A DNA stretch of 64,000 bases from Desulfofarcimen acetoxidans DSM 771 (GTDB lineage Bacteria > Bacillota > Desulfotomaculia > Desulfotomaculales > Desulfofarciminaceae), in the NCBI RefSeq assembly GCF_000024205.1, contig NC_013216.1:4481625-4545624 (forward strand), given 5' to 3'. The notes below the pieces were generated by a model, which saw only the letters and a list, made by a program, of their open reading frames with translations, did no database searches and was not told the origin of the DNA. Both the position numbers and the translations under genes were made by a program. Every line of letters begins with the position of its first letter. Position 1 is the first letter of the stretch. Positions 51,603 through 62,217 of this stretch are shown here, one piece after another.

Positions 51603-53000
51603 TTATGCATTAAAAAATGCCTTATATCCTTTATAAGCCATATAAATATCTGTCTTTGCAGCCACCTCAAAAGTGGAGTGCATACCCAGAAGCGCTACTC
51701 CACAATCAACCACGTCCATACCCGATGCAGCCATAAGATAGGCTATAGTCCCACCGCCTCCCTGATCAATCTTGCCCAATTCTCCTGTTTGCCAGATAAT
51801 ATTTTCTTTATTTAAGAGATTTCTTATGTAGGCTATAAATTCTGCATTTGCATCATTTGAAGAACTTTTTCCTCTTGAGCCCGTGTATTTTGTTATCACT
51901 AAACCGTAGCCCAGTTTAGCGGCATTCATTTTTTCCATGACATCTTCATAATTAGGATCCAATCCCGCATTCACGTCTGCCGAGAGAGCTTTTGATTTAG
52001 CAAGGACTCGCCTTAATAGTAATTCGCTGCAATCACCCGGGTTTAATTTTGCCGCTATTTCAGCTACAGAATTTTCGAGCAATGTGCTCATCATACCTGT
52101 ATTACCATTACTCCCTATCTCCTCTTTATCAGCCAATATTACCAAAGAAGTTGTCTCAGGAATTCCTGCATCAACTAAAGCTTTCATTGAGGTAAAAGCA
52201 CAAACCCTGTCATCTTGCCCATAAGAACCTATTAAACTCCGGTCAAAGCCTATATCCCTGGCCCCCCAAGCCGGTACTGCCTCAATTTCAGCGCTTATAA
52301 AATCCTCCTCAATTATACCATAATTAGAATACAAGTATTCCAATATATATGCCTTTACTTTTTCTTTTATATTTTTGTCTGTTACTGGGTTGCTGCCGCA
52401 AAGAATATTCAATGATTCTCCGGGAATCGCTTCGGACATTTTCTTTTCCATTTGTTCTTTAGCCAAGTGGGGCAATAGATCTGTAATAGTGAAAACAGAT
52501 TCATCCTCTTTTTCGCCGATAATAAAATCAAACTTACTGCCATCACTTTTTATAATTACTCCATGCAAGGATAACGGAATTGATGTCCACTGGTATTTTT
52601 TTATGCCTCCGTAGTAATGGGTTTTTAATAAACCGAGATTCTCCTTTTCAAAGAGAGTTTGTGGTTTCAAATCTAAACGTGGACTATCAATATGCGCGCC
52701 AATCAAATTAAGTCCCTCCACTATTGGTCTACTGCCTATGACCGCCATTACTAAGGCTTTCTGATTTTTTTCCACAAAGACACTATCTCCGGGCTTTAAT
52801 TTCTCTATAGTTGAAATATCTTTAAAACCTTTTGCTTGCACAAATTCTGAACAAAATTGTACCGCTTCCCTTTCTGTTTTCACCTTGTTTAAAAATATTT
52901 TATAGTCTTCACAGAAGGACAATACCGCTTCTTTTTCATCATCATCTATTCTTTCCCATACATTTTTGCGTTCATAGAATAGTCCATTAATATTTGCCAT
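51603..53000 (-). CDS. M18-family aminopeptidase
   Basis: About 465 residues from ATG 53000 (TTG 53006 is an alternative). Metal and active-site segments: LIGAHIDSPRLDLKPQ, DKEEIGSNGNTGM, and LGMHSTFEVAAKTDIYMAY at the C-terminus, characteristic of M18 dizinc aminopeptidases, large cytosolic tetrahedral complexes that trim acidic or other N-terminal residues. It is next to CvpA-like gene, 16 bp apart. Confidence 0.93.
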   Translation of the reverse strand: MANINGLFYERKNVWERIDDDEKEAVLSFCEDYKIFLNKVKTEREAVQFCSEFVQAKGFKDISTIEKLKPGDSVFVEKNQKALVMAVIGSRPIVEGLNLIGAHIDSPRLDLKPQTLFEKENLGLLKTHYYGGIKKYQWTSIPLSLHGVIIKSDGSKFDFIIGEKEDESVFTITDLLPHLAKEQMEKKMSEAIPGESLNILCGSNPVTDKNIKEKVKAYILEYLYSNYGIIEEDFISAEIEAVPAWGARDIGFDRSLIGSYGQDDRVCAFTSMKALVDAGIPETTSLVILADKEEIGSNGNTGMMSTLLENSVAEIAAKLNPGDCSELLLRRVLAKSKALSADVNAGLDPNYEDVMEKMNAAKLGYGLVITKYTGSRGKSSSNDANAEFIAYIRNLLNKENIIWQTGELGKIDQGGGGTIAYLMAASGMDVVDCGVALLGMHSTFEVAAKTDIYMAYKGYKAFFNA

Positions 53001-53016
53001 TTTCAAAATATCTCCC

Positions 53017-53694
53017 TCATTGATTTTTTATTAGTTGGATAATTTTTATCATATCCATGTATTGATCATTCTTATAATAGTTAAATGTGAAACCAAAAAA
53101 GTTCTTTAGCATGCCTAACAATTTTTCTCCATAAGGTATCATAATTGAATTATTTATGCTTTGATCTAGATAATAGCTAAGTTTTTCATTACCTAAAAAA
53201 ACATCAGCATATAATTGCAAGTGTGTCATTACCAGTATAAATATAAGAACTACGGCCGTACCTTTTATAATACCAACTAAACTACCCATAAGGCGGTCCA
53301 CTGGCTTTAAAAAAACCAGGGATGTAATACCGGATAAAAAAGAACCTAATATTTTTATTATCATATAAGCAGCTAGAAATACAAACAAAAAGCATGTTAA
53401 TTCCAATATATGAACTGCCAGCATACCGCTTAATTCAGATATTGCCGGAATATCCCCTTTATAAAAAGGAACATATTTTGATTTAAGCCAATTTGTAATC
53501 CATGATGTTATTATTTTTTCACAATGCCAAACAGAATTTATGTAAGCCACTAATTCCCCGTAATATTTATAAGCTGCAAATAATCCGCCTATTATGCTTA
53601 TCAATTTTGTCAGGCTTTTAATTAACCCGGTAAAAAAACCAATCATAGCTGAATAAATAATTATGATAATAAATATAATGTCCAACCAGTTCAT
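53017..53694 (-). CDS. CvpA-like membrane protein
   Basis: 225 residues, about four to five hydrophobic helices. WLDIIFIIIIIYSAMIGFFTGLIKSL and KPVDRLMGSLVGIIKGTAVVLIF match the CvpA/colicin V production family. In Firmicutes its role is unclear. It is downstream of the YkvI-like permease and probably in one operon with the M18 gene. Confidence 0.82.
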   Translation of the reverse strand: MNWLDIIFIIIIIYSAMIGFFTGLIKSLTKLISIIGGLFAAYKYYGELVAYINSVWHCEKIITSWITNWLKSKYVPFYKGDIPAISELSGMLAVHILELTCFLFVFLAAYMIIKILGSFLSGITSLVFLKPVDRLMGSLVGIIKGTAVVLIFILVMTHLQLYADVFLGNEKLSYYLDQSINNSIMIPYGEKLLGMLKNFFGFTFNYYKNDQYMDMIKIIQLIKNQ

Positions 53695-53708
53695 CCTATA
53701 TCACCTTT

Positions 53709-54785
53709 TCACTTATATTTTTTATATCTTTTTATTGTATGAACCGGAAGATAAAACAGTAACCCAAGCAAAATACTTAACCCCGCATAACCAAATATAG
53801 GATATATAACTTGCACTAAATTGGCAAATTTTATTTGGGCCAATGGTAATACTATCAAGCATATGCTTACTCCTGCTATTTTGTATTTTATACTGTTTTG
53901 CTTGGCCAAGCGACTGGCAAATCCATGAGTACTGGATATGGCAGTGGTTGTAATAGCCAGCCAGATCAAAAGGGCAAATGTAAAATGATAATAAGTACCT
54001 AATTGATTAGCTACATAGAGAAGAGGTATTTCATGATCTATTATTTCCGGAGAATAACTAAGACCAACTATTGTAATCAAACCGGCCATTATTCCTAATA
54101 TCAAACCACCTGTAATTCCGGCTGCCAAACCTATCTCTTTATTTATTTTTTTACCCAATGAAGATAATACTGACAGAGCTACTATCATATTATATGAAAC
54201 ATATAATATGCTTGACCAGAACCAGTTCATCTGGCTTTCATTTTTTAATACTGCTATGGAAGTATTATTAATCAGTATACCATGGTTAAGCAATCCCAAT
54301 ATTACTATAAAAATGAGGGCGATTATCTTTAGAGGAACCAAATATAAATTTACAGTCAAAACCCTGTTCAAGCCTCCTATTATAACTAGAACCGTAATTA
54401 TAGCTGTAATTATTATACCAATTTTTGACCAAGAACCAAAACACTCCGTCAGTACTGCACCACTACCCGCAAACATTACCGCGATACTGCTTATCAACAT
54501 TAGTGAGCTTAATATATCCACGACATGTGAACCATAATTCCCTAATATATGAGGCAATAAATCATGGTAACCTGATGTTTTATATTTTACTGATAATAAT
54601 AATACCATTGCACCAAAATAAGCAAATAGAATAGTGGCTAAAAGAATACCAAGCATACTTTGGTAACCATAAACTATGTAGAACTGTAATATTTCTTGTC
54701 CTGAAGCAAAACCTGCTCCTATAACCGAACCAACATATAGCAATGTGCATTTAATGTATAGAAAAATATTGTTGTTTTTAAGCAT
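53709..54785 (-). CDS. YkvI-like permease
   Basis: 358 residues, about ten membrane helices. The N-terminus YVGSVIGAGFASGQEILQFYIVYG is the YkvI signature, an uncharacterised branch of the LeuT-fold amino-acid transporters. ATG 54785 lies behind AAAGGAGG. It leads the operon with the CvpA-like protein. The substrate is not known. Confidence 0.85.
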   Translation of the reverse strand: MLKNNNIFLYIKCTLLYVGSVIGAGFASGQEILQFYIVYGYQSMLGILLATILFAYFGAMVLLLSVKYKTSGYHDLLPHILGNYGSHVVDILSSLMLISSIAVMFAGSGAVLTECFGSWSKIGIIITAIITVLVIIGGLNRVLTVNLYLVPLKIIALIFIVILGLLNHGILINNTSIAVLKNESQMNWFWSSILYVSYNMIVALSVLSSLGKKINKEIGLAAGITGGLILGIMAGLITIVGLSYSPEIIDHEIPLLYVANQLGTYYHFTFALLIWLAITTTAISSTHGFASRLAKQNSIKYKIAGVSICLIVLPLAQIKFANLVQVIYPIFGYAGLSILLGLLFYLPVHTIKRYKKYK

Positions 54786-55007
54786 AGTCCCCTCCTTTTA
54801 AATTTTATCTTTAGCATATGCAGACATAAATACATAATTAACTTATTGTTTAGTGAGAAAGAGACTATTTTTATTATTAAGAAGTTATATATCTTTAATT
54901 TATGAAGATTTGTTTATAATATATTCTTTATAAACATATACATTAAGAATAATTATATTAGAATTGGGGAATAAATAAGTTAATTATTGGTTTTTGGGAG
55001 GATTATT

Positions 55008-55607
55008 ATGCTTGTTAAAAAGCCTGCAAATAAATCATCTATTGAGAATATAAAACTTCATGTAGAGGACCCTGCCGCTATAGAAAAGTTCAGTTGGAAT
55101 TTAATTGAGAGGCTTCACAGTTACGGTGTTACAAATAATACACATGTGATTTTACTGTGTATTGGCACAGATAGATCTACTGGCGACTGTCTGGGACCTC
55201 TTATTGGCACAAAACTATCATCTATTGATCAAAAATTTTTTAATATTTATGGTACTTTGGAAAACCCTGTGCATGCCAGCAACCTTGATGAGATAATTGA
55301 ATACATTTGCGATAATTATCCTGGTGCTTTTATTATCGCGGTCGACGCCTGCCTGGGCAGATTGGAGAATGTAGGATGTGTTAATATCGGAGACGGATCA
55401 CTTCAGCCGGGTGCCGGCGTTAATAAAAAGTTGCCTGCGGTAGGACATATACATATAACCGGTATTGTAAACGTTGCAGGTTTTATGGAATATCTGGTGC
55501 TGCAGAATACCAGATTAAACATTGTTATGAGGATGGCCAATCTGGTTGTAGACGGTTTAAAGTTTGCAGCCCTTAATTATCAAAAAGCTAAAATCCAGGG
55601 TTCTTAG
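55008..55607 (+). CDS. yyaC: YyaC-like sporulation protein (DUF1256)
   Basis: 199 residues from ATG 55008, 6 nt after GGGAGGA; the frame opens at 54987. VILLCIGTDRSTGDCLGPLIGTKL and FIIAVDACLGRLENVGCVNIGDGSLQPGAGVNKKLPAVG fit YyaC, a fold related to the germination protease GPR. It is expressed in the forespore in Bacillus. It is the only plus-strand gene of this block, facing parB. Confidence 0.92.
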   Translation: MLVKKPANKSSIENIKLHVEDPAAIEKFSWNLIERLHSYGVTNNTHVILLCIGTDRSTGDCLGPLIGTKLSSIDQKFFNIYGTLENPVHASNLDEIIEYICDNYPGAFIIAVDACLGRLENVGCVNIGDGSLQPGAGVNKKLPAVGHIHITGIVNVAGFMEYLVLQNTRLNIVMRMANLVVDGLKFAALNYQKAKIQGS

Positions 55608-55618
55608 CCCTGGATTTT
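55591..55618 (+). terminator. yyaC terminator
   Basis: AAATCCAGGG/CCCTGGATTT stem overlapping the yyaC stop, followed by TTTTA. Confidence 0.8.
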
Positions 55619-55640
55619 TAATACTAAGTATCTATAAAAA

Positions 55641-55656
55641 TGTTCCACGTGGAACA
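55641..55656. promoter_or_regulatory. parS site
   Basis: TGTTCCACGTGGAACA, a perfect palindrome matching the consensus TGTTNCACGTGNAACA recognised by ParB/Spo0J. It lies 4 bp from the parB stop. With A5 before and T5 after, it also forms a convergent terminator for parB and yyaC. Confidence 0.93.
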
Positions 55657-55659
55657 TTT

Positions 55660-56577
55660 TTATTTTATGTTGCCTATTAAATTTATTATTCTATCCAGTT
55701 CATTTTTATTTTTATATAAAATTTCAATTTTCCCACTTCCTTGATTGTTAACCCTGATATTAACCATGGTTTTTAAATAACTGTTTAAATTATTTTCCAT
55801 TAAAATATATGCCTTTTCCTTTTCCGGCTTTTCTTTTTGCTTTTTTATATTGTCAGATATAATATCTTTAATCAACTTCTCCACTTCGCGAACACTTAGA
55901 TTATTAGCAATAATTTTTTCAACAACTAGCTTTTGGGTTTCTTCATCAGGTAATGCTAATAATGCTTTAGCATGGCCGGTAGTTATAGATCGATTAGTCA
56001 CCAACAATTTTATTTCTTCCGGTAATGATAATAAACGTAAAATATTTGCTATGTGCGATCTGCTCTTGCTAATTAATAATGATATATCTTCTTGAGTTAA
56101 ACTAAAAGTTTCCATTAATTTTTTATAGGCATTTGCTTCCTCTATACTGTTTAAATCCTCACGCTGTATATTCTCTATTAAAGAAACAACTGTCATGTCT
56201 ATTTCATTATAATTTTTTATTATTGCCGGAATCTTATTTAAACCCAATATCTTACATGCTCGCCACCTGCGCTCTCCGGCAATTATTTCATAAACACCCT
56301 GATCAGTTAATCTCACAACGATTGGTTGAACTATACCATGCTCCTTAATAGATTGCACAAGTTCCTCAAGTCGCTCAATATTAAAATCTATTCTTGGCTG
56401 AGACGAATTTGGTATTAGTTTCTCAATAGCTATGTCTTGATAAACTGCTTGCTTATTTTTCTTAATCTCATCATCTATTTCTATTCTCTCATCTTGCTCT
56501 AGAACAGACTCTGAATCATCATTAGTTATACCTATCAGTGCACCTAAACCCTTACCTAAACCCCTTTTTTTACTCAA
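55660..56577 (-). CDS. parB: Chromosome partitioning protein ParB (Spo0J)
   Basis: 305 residues from TTG 56577, overlapping the parA stop by 8 bp. CTP-binding motifs (VQPIVVRLTD, ENIQREDLNSIEEANAYKKL; GERRWRACKIL), the parS-binding helix-turn-helix (LTQEDISLLISKSRSHIANILRLLSLP), and a C-terminal dimer domain. It loads on parS and spreads as a sliding clamp. Confidence 0.96.
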   Translation of the reverse strand: MSKKRGLGKGLGALIGITNDDSESVLEQDERIEIDDEIKKNKQAVYQDIAIEKLIPNSSQPRIDFNIERLEELVQSIKEHGIVQPIVVRLTDQGVYEIIAGERRWRACKILGLNKIPAIIKNYNEIDMTVVSLIENIQREDLNSIEEANAYKKLMETFSLTQEDISLLISKSRSHIANILRLLSLPEEIKLLVTNRSITTGHAKALLALPDEETQKLVVEKIIANNLSVREVEKLIKDIISDNIKKQKEKPEKEKAYILMENNLNSYLKTMVNIRVNNQGSGKIEILYKNKNELDRIINLIGNIK

Positions 56578-57331
56578 TACCTAACACTTCCTTTGCCAAT
56601 TCCTGATATACTTCCGCTCCTCTAGATCTAGGATCATACAGCATAACCGGTTTTCCGTGACTTGGCGCCTCACTAAGTCTAACATTTCTTGGAATAATAT
56701 TTTTATATACTTTATTTTTAAAAAATTTTTTAACCTCATCTACCACCTGTATTGATAAATTTGTTCTACCATCAAACATCGTTAATAGTACCCCTTCTAA
56801 AGTAAGTTTTGGATTAAGACTCTGCTGTACTAATTTAACTGTATTCATTAACTGCCCTAATCCTTCTAGTGCATAATATTCACACTGAATAGTTATTAAA
56901 AGAGAATCAGCTGCTGTCAATGAATTTATAGTCAGTAATCCCAGTGATGGCGGACAATCAATAATTATATAATCATATTTTTCTTTAATCTGGTTGATAG
57001 CCTTTTTTAAAATATTCTCTCTACTGTTTTTGTTAACCATCTCTATTTCAGCACCGGCTAAATCAACTGTTGAAGGTAAAATATATAAACCATCGATAAT
57101 GGTTTTTTGTTTTACATCATCTACGGTTTTATTATTAATTAAAACATCATAGATGCAATAATCTAAATTATCCTTTACAATGCCTACTCCACTGGACGCA
57201 TTTCCCTGTGGATCAATATCAATTAATAAAACTTTTTTTCCTATAAGGGAAAGCCATGAACTAAGATTTACAGCTGTAGTCGTTTTACCAACGCCACCTT
57301 TTTGATTTGCTATTGCAATGGTTCTCCCCAT
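56570..57331 (-). CDS. parA: Chromosome partitioning ATPase ParA (Soj)
   Basis: 253 residues: deviant Walker A NQKGGVGKTTTAVNLSSWL, IDIDPQGNASSG and IIDCPPSLGLLTIN, the Soj signature. It works with ParB on origin segregation and regulates DnaA and sporulation in Bacillus. Confidence 0.97.
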   Translation of the reverse strand: MGRTIAIANQKGGVGKTTTAVNLSSWLSLIGKKVLLIDIDPQGNASSGVGIVKDNLDYCIYDVLINNKTVDDVKQKTIIDGLYILPSTVDLAGAEIEMVNKNSRENILKKAINQIKEKYDYIIIDCPPSLGLLTINSLTAADSLLITIQCEYYALEGLGQLMNTVKLVQQSLNPKLTLEGVLLTMFDGRTNLSIQVVDEVKKFFKNKVYKNIIPRNVRLSEAPSHGKPVMLYDPRSRGAEVYQELAKEVLGIE

Positions 57332-57428
57332 TTATCCGCACCCCTCATAATTATCATAATTAAATTTATATCTCATATTTTACTATTCAACGAATATACT
57401 AGCAGTTCCTTCTATATATATTTTAAAA

Positions 57429-57460
57429 AAATAAAACCATCTACTAAGATGGTTTTATTT
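57429..57460 (-). terminator. rsmG terminator
   Basis: AAATAAAACCATCT/AGATGGTTTTATTT, perfect 14-bp stem, 7 bp past the rsmG stop. Confidence 0.85.
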
Positions 57461-57466
57461 TTTACA

Positions 57467-58177
57467 TTACAGAGGTTTTTTTGCAGGCAAACCAATACGC
57501 CTCGGGTACATTTTTGGAGTATTTCTTATTTTTCTAATAGCAATTAAAGTTCTTCCTTCTTCCGTATAGGGCAATCTTATTTTAACATTATTCTCTATAA
57601 GACCCCCCAGTTTTTCTATAGCAGGAATTGCTCTATATAATTCATCTTCCATTGACGGTCCCTTTAAAGCAATAAAATAGCCACCTATTTTAACCAGCGG
57701 AAGGCAGTACTCAGCTAATATGTTCAGTTGAGCTACAGCTCTGGCTGTCACTCTATCAAACCTTTCTCTAAAATCTATAAGTGTACCTGCCTCTTCAGCT
57801 CTAAGCTGCGCAACATCAATATTATTTAGACCTAACTCTTTAACAGTATTTTTTAGAAAATTTACTTTCTTGTTTATCGATTCAATTAAAACTACCGATA
57901 ATCTGGGATACATTATTTTTAAAGGTATGCCAGGAAACCCGGCACCGGTACCAACGTCAATAAATCTTAAGTCTCCATCAAAAGAAACTGCTTTAACACA
58001 ACTAAGTGAATCTAAAAAATGCCTAACTACAACATCTTGCTGAGCAGTAATTGCTGTCAAATTACATGCTTGATTTCCTAAGACAATCAAATTATAAAAT
58101 TTTATAAATTGTCTAACCTGATCTAAAGATAAAGATATATCTAATTGCTCAGCACCTTTAAAAAGATATTGTTCCAT
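57467..58177 (-). CDS. rsmG: 16S rRNA m7G527 methyltransferase
   Basis: 236 residues from ATG 58177, 8 nt after AGGAG (the frame opens at GTG 58195). SAM-binding motif FIDVGTGAGFPGIPLKIMYP; NLTAITAQQDVVVRHFLDSL and VTARAVAQLNILAEYCLPLV are RsmG hallmarks. Downstream of mnmG. Confidence 0.96.
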   Translation of the reverse strand: MEQYLFKGAEQLDISLSLDQVRQFIKFYNLIVLGNQACNLTAITAQQDVVVRHFLDSLSCVKAVSFDGDLRFIDVGTGAGFPGIPLKIMYPRLSVVLIESINKKVNFLKNTVKELGLNNIDVAQLRAEEAGTLIDFRERFDRVTARAVAQLNILAEYCLPLVKIGGYFIALKGPSMEDELYRAIPAIEKLGGLIENNVKIRLPYTEEGRTLIAIRKIRNTPKMYPRRIGLPAKKPL

Positions 58178-58198
58178 TAAAAGCACTCCTAACACATT

Positions 58199-60103
58199 CT
58201 ATTGCAATTGTATATCCTCAATACTCCTGTTTCTTCTTTGTTGCTCCAAATATATCATTAACACTGATATATCAGCAGGATTAACACCGCCAATACGTGA
58301 TGCCTGTCCAATAGATAATGGCTTGATTTGGTTTAACTTAAGAGCAGCTTCAGCAGCTAAACCCCTTACTTTAGAATAGTCCAAAGCGGCTGGCAGCAAC
58401 CTGCCTTCAATTTTCTTAAACTTCTCTATTTGAGCAGTCTGTTTCTTTATATAGCCTTCATATTTTATCTGGATTTCCACTTCCTCTATAATATCATCAG
58501 ATAATTCTACTTTTTCTTTATTAATTTTTATTAAATCTTTATAACTTACTTCCGGTCTTCTTAAAAGAGAAGCCATTTTAATACCTTGCTGGGGTATTTC
58601 CGATGTCCCGATATTTTTTAAAATTTGTTTAACATTTTCATTAACTGTAACTGATAATGAACTTAGTCTTTCAATTTCAAACTTTATCTTTTCTCTCTTA
58701 TTACAAAATCTATCATACCTGTCCTGTTGAATCAAACCTAAATTATAACCCATATCAGATAGTCTTAAGTCCGCATTATCCTGTCTTAAAAGTAAGCGGT
58801 ATTCCGCTCGAGAGGTTAATAATCTATATGGCTCAGTAATACCTTTTGTGACAAGATCATCAATTAAAACGCCAATATATGCATCAGCCCTGGACAATAT
58901 AAATGGTTCTTTCTCCTTTATATACAAAACGGAATTAATTCCTGCCATAATACCCTGTGCCGCAGCTTCCTCATACCCAGAGGTGCCATTTATCTGGCCC
59001 GCGCTAAATAATCCACTAATTTTTTTCGATTCTAGAGACAATTTTAACTGAGAAGGTGGAAGATAATCATATTCAATTGCGTAACCTGTCCGCATAATTT
59101 CCACTTTTTCCAGACCTGGTATTGTTCTTAGCATTGCCAACTGCACATCTTCCGGTAAGCTGGTATTCATTCCCTGCACATACATTTCTGTGGTAGTTAA
59201 TCCTTCCGGTTCAATGAAAACCTGATGCTTTGGCTTTTCTGAAAAACGAACAACCTTATCTTCAATAGAGGGACAATATCGCGGACCGGTTCCTTTAATC
59301 ACACCTGCAAAAAGCGGAGATCTATGAAGATTATCTCTTATTATTTTATGTGTGTTTTCATTAGTATAAGTTAACCAGCAGGGTACTTGCTTACGGTCTT
59401 CTACTTTTGACTCAAATGAAAAATTCAAAAGACGATCATCACCTGGCTGTATTGACATTTTACTAAAATCCACAGAATTTCTATCAATCCTTGGCGGTGT
59501 TCCGGTCTTAAACCTACCTAATTCTAATCCTATTTCTTTTAAACTATCAGATAAACCAATTGAAGGGAAATTACCCTGTGGACCACCTGAGTAGGCTAGA
59601 TCCCCTATAATAATCCTTCCCTTTAAATATGTACCTGTTGTTAAAATAACAGCTTTACAAGCAAACCTGGCACCGGCAGCAGCTATTACACCAACAACCT
59701 TATCGTTTTCTACCAGAATCTTTTCAATGGTAAGCTGCTTTAAAAAAAGATTAGGCTGATTTTCTAAAACTCTTTTCATATTAACATGATATAAATTTTT
59801 ATCAGCTTGTGCTCTTAAGGCATGCACAGCAGGACCTTTAGCAGTATTCAACATTCTCATTTGTATAGCTACCTGATCAGTATTATTGCCTATTTCACCG
59901 CCTAAAGCATCAATTTCCCGAACTAACTGACTCTTAGCCGGTCCACCGACTGCCGGATTGCAAGGCATTAAACCAACATTATCCAAATTTACAGTGACTA
60001 CTAAAGTTTTACAACCCATTCTTGCTGAAGCCAGTGCAGCCTCACAACCGGCATGCCCGGCACCAACGACTACAACATCATAATCACCAGCATAATAATC
60101 CAT
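58199..60103 (-). CDS. mnmG: tRNA uridine-5-carboxymethylaminomethyl enzyme MnmG (GidA)
   Basis: 634 residues from ATG 60103 behind AGAGGTGA; the frame extends to 60130. FAD motif [45 protein letters not shown], the catalytic [11 protein letters not shown] segment and C-terminal helices. With MnmE it modifies U34 of tRNAs. Seven bp after mnmE-related spacing; same operon. Confidence 0.97.
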   Translation of the reverse strand: MDYYAGDYDVVVVGAGHAGCEAALASARMGCKTLVVTVNLDNVGLMPCNPAVGGPAKSQLVREIDALGGEIGNNTDQVAIQMRMLNTAKGPAVHALRAQADKNLYHVNMKRVLENQPNLFLKQLTIEKILVENDKVVGVIAAAGARFACKAVILTTGTYLKGRIIIGDLAYSGGPQGNFPSIGLSDSLKEIGLELGRFKTGTPPRIDRNSVDFSKMSIQPGDDRLLNFSFESKVEDRKQVPCWLTYTNENTHKIIRDNLHRSPLFAGVIKGTGPRYCPSIEDKVVRFSEKPKHQVFIEPEGLTTTEMYVQGMNTSLPEDVQLAMLRTIPGLEKVEIMRTGYAIEYDYLPPSQLKLSLESKKISGLFSAGQINGTSGYEEAAAQGIMAGINSVLYIKEKEPFILSRADAYIGVLIDDLVTKGITEPYRLLTSRAEYRLLLRQDNADLRLSDMGYNLGLIQQDRYDRFCNKREKIKFEIERLSSLSVTVNENVKQILKNIGTSEIPQQGIKMASLLRRPEVSYKDLIKINKEKVELSDDIIEEVEIQIKYEGYIKKQTAQIEKFKKIEGRLLPAALDYSKVRGLAAEAALKLNQIKPLSIGQASRIGGVNPADISVLMIYLEQQRRNRSIEDIQLQ

Positions 60104-60136
60104 TTCTTCACCTCTCACTGACAAATACATTATTTA

Positions 60137-61522
60137 TTACTTGCCAATACAAAATTCCTTAAATATTTTATCAATAATATCTTCAGTAACAGAAGATCCG
60201 GTAATCTCACCCAATGTTTCCCAGGCATTTCTTAAATCAATTGATACTATATCTAAAGGCATTGCATTTTCTATTCCTTCAATTACATCCTGCAAATTAT
60301 AAACAACTCTTTTTAAAACACTTTTATGTCTTGTGTTTGATATTATAATTTCATTTGACGCCGCTGCATTACCCGAGAAAACAAAACTTGCAATAGCATC
60401 TTCAAGCAAATCTAAACCAATATCTTTTAGTGCAGAAATCTGGACAATCTCTAAATTTTCATATTTATTTGAAATATTATTTATTATTTCTATTCCAGAT
60501 CCTACATCAATTTTATTAATAATAACAATTAAGTTCCGATTAATAACTTCATCTAAAACGTAACAATCAACATCTGTAAAGCCATTTTTAACGTCTAGCA
60601 TATATAATATTATATCAGCACCCATAATTTTTTCCTTTGAAATTTGCACGCCAATCTTCTCAACTGTATCTCCTGTCTCCCTTAATCCCGCCGTATCAGT
60701 TATTTTAACAGGGATACCTTTAATATTTATGTATTCTTCTATGGCATCGCGCGTAGTTCCGGGTATCTCAGTTACAATAGCTCTTTTTTCCTTTAATAAT
60801 GCATTAAGTAAAGAAGATTTACCGACATTAGGCTTACCGGCAATCACAACTGCCAAACCTTCACGGTAAATCTTTCCTGCTCTGGCCAATTCAATCCATT
60901 TGTTTATTTCCTTAATTATATCTTTAATCTCTGCTTTTATTTTTTCTATTGTTGATGCCTCAATATCCTCCTCAGGAAAATCAATCACTGCCTCAACATG
61001 TGCTAATAAATATAATAACTTGTCCTGCATATTAGAAATTTTCTCGGACAACTTACCCTCTAGCTGCTTAACAGCCAGACTCAGGCTATCACTGGTCTTG
61101 GCTCTAATAACATCAATTACAGATTCGGCCTGAGCTAGATCCAATCTCCCATTTAAAAAAGCTCTCTTAGTAAATTCACCAGGCTCAGCCGTCCTCGCAC
61201 CACTGTTCAATACAAGTTCAAAAGTTTTTCTAAGCGGCACCAAACCACCGTGGCAATTAATTTCCACGATATTTTCCCTTGTATAGCTGTTAGGAGCCCT
61301 CATAACACTAAGCAATACTTCATCTACAATACTATTATTAAAAGGATCGACGATGTAACCGTAAATTAAACCATAATTTAAATTTTTAACCCAATCTTTT
61401 TCTTTTAAACTCCTAAAAATTTTTTCCGCAATTATTATAGATTCAGTGCCGCTTATACGCACTATACCTATGCCACCTTCACCTAAAGGAGTGGCAATGG
61501 CAGCAATAGTATCTTCCAGCAA
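60137..61522 (-). CDS. mnmE: tRNA-modifying GTPase MnmE (TrmE)
   Basis: 461 residues from TTG 61522 behind GGGGG. N-terminal folate-binding domain (DTIAAIATPLGEGGIGIVRISG), inserted G domain (AGKPNVGKSSLLNALL, DTAGLRETGD), and the C-terminal CIGK with the catalytic Cys. Works with MnmG. Confidence 0.97.
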   Translation of the reverse strand: MLEDTIAAIATPLGEGGIGIVRISGTESIIIAEKIFRSLKEKDWVKNLNYGLIYGYIVDPFNNSIVDEVLLSVMRAPNSYTRENIVEINCHGGLVPLRKTFELVLNSGARTAEPGEFTKRAFLNGRLDLAQAESVIDVIRAKTSDSLSLAVKQLEGKLSEKISNMQDKLLYLLAHVEAVIDFPEEDIEASTIEKIKAEIKDIIKEINKWIELARAGKIYREGLAVVIAGKPNVGKSSLLNALLKEKRAIVTEIPGTTRDAIEEYINIKGIPVKITDTAGLRETGDTVEKIGVQISKEKIMGADIILYMLDVKNGFTDVDCYVLDEVINRNLIVIINKIDVGSGIEIINNISNKYENLEIVQISALKDIGLDLLEDAIASFVFSGNAAASNEIIISNTRHKSVLKRVVYNLQDVIEGIENAMPLDIVSIDLRNAWETLGEITGSSVTEDIIDKIFKEFCIGK

Positions 61523-61564
61523 GTCTTAAAACCCCCATATAACTTTTATATGTATTTTATAAAA

Positions 61565-61588
61565 ACCCAGCGAATCTAACCGCTGGGT
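61565..61588 (-). terminator. jag terminator
   Basis: ACCCAGCG/CGCTGGGT with TTTTATAAAA on the minus strand, just after jag. Confidence 0.8.
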
Positions 61589-61596
61589 AAAAAAAT

Positions 61597-62217
61597 TTAT
61601 TTCTTTATAGATATGACAATTTTACGGTAAGGTTCTTCACCTTCACTAAAAGTATAAATATCATCATAACCCTGCAAAGCCGTGTGTATTATTCGCCTTT
61701 CCTGAGAATTCATAGGTTCCAAAACAATATTTCTACCTCTTTGTCTAGCTTTATTAGCCAGTTTTAACGCTAGACGTTGAAGTGTTTCTTCTCTACGATC
61801 CCGGTAGCCTTCCACATCTAAAACAATTTTTTTTCTTTGCTCAACACTTTTATTTACAGACAGATTAATTATATATTGCAGCGCATCCAACGTTTCCCCA
61901 CGTCGCCCGATGAGTATACCCAAATCTTTACCCTGTAAATTAATAATACTTATATTATCTCTTTCAGTAATCGTATAATCAACAGTCAAATCCATAGCCG
62001 CTACTATATTATTTAACAGCTCAACTGCACTATCAGTGGGTGATAGCTGCATAATGACCTTAACCCTGGCTGGTTTTGAGCCGAATATACCGAACAATAT
62101 CTTAGAAGGATTTTCTAATATTTCTATTTCTACCTTATCTCTACTTACACCAAGTTCAACCAGCGCACTGCTTACAGCCTCTTCAACAGTTTTCCCTGTC
62201 TTTTCGATAACCTTCAC
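61597..62217 (-). CDS. jag: RNA-binding protein Jag (KhpB)
   Basis: 206 residues from GTG 62217, overlapping the yidC stop (GTGA). Jag-N domain (VIEKTGKTVEEAVSSALVELG), KH domain (GILIGRRGETLDALQYIINL) and R3H domain (QERRIIHTALQGYDD). RNA-binding regulator of growth and envelope; in Firmicutes it follows yidC. Confidence 0.95.
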   Translation of the reverse strand: MKVIEKTGKTVEEAVSSALVELGVSRDKVEIEILENPSKILFGIFGSKPARVKVIMQLSPTDSAVELLNNIVAAMDLTVDYTITERDNISIINLQGKDLGILIGRRGETLDALQYIINLSVNKSVEQRKKIVLDVEGYRDRREETLQRLALKLANKARQRGRNIVLEPMNSQERRIIHTALQGYDDIYTFSEGEEPYRKIVISIKK

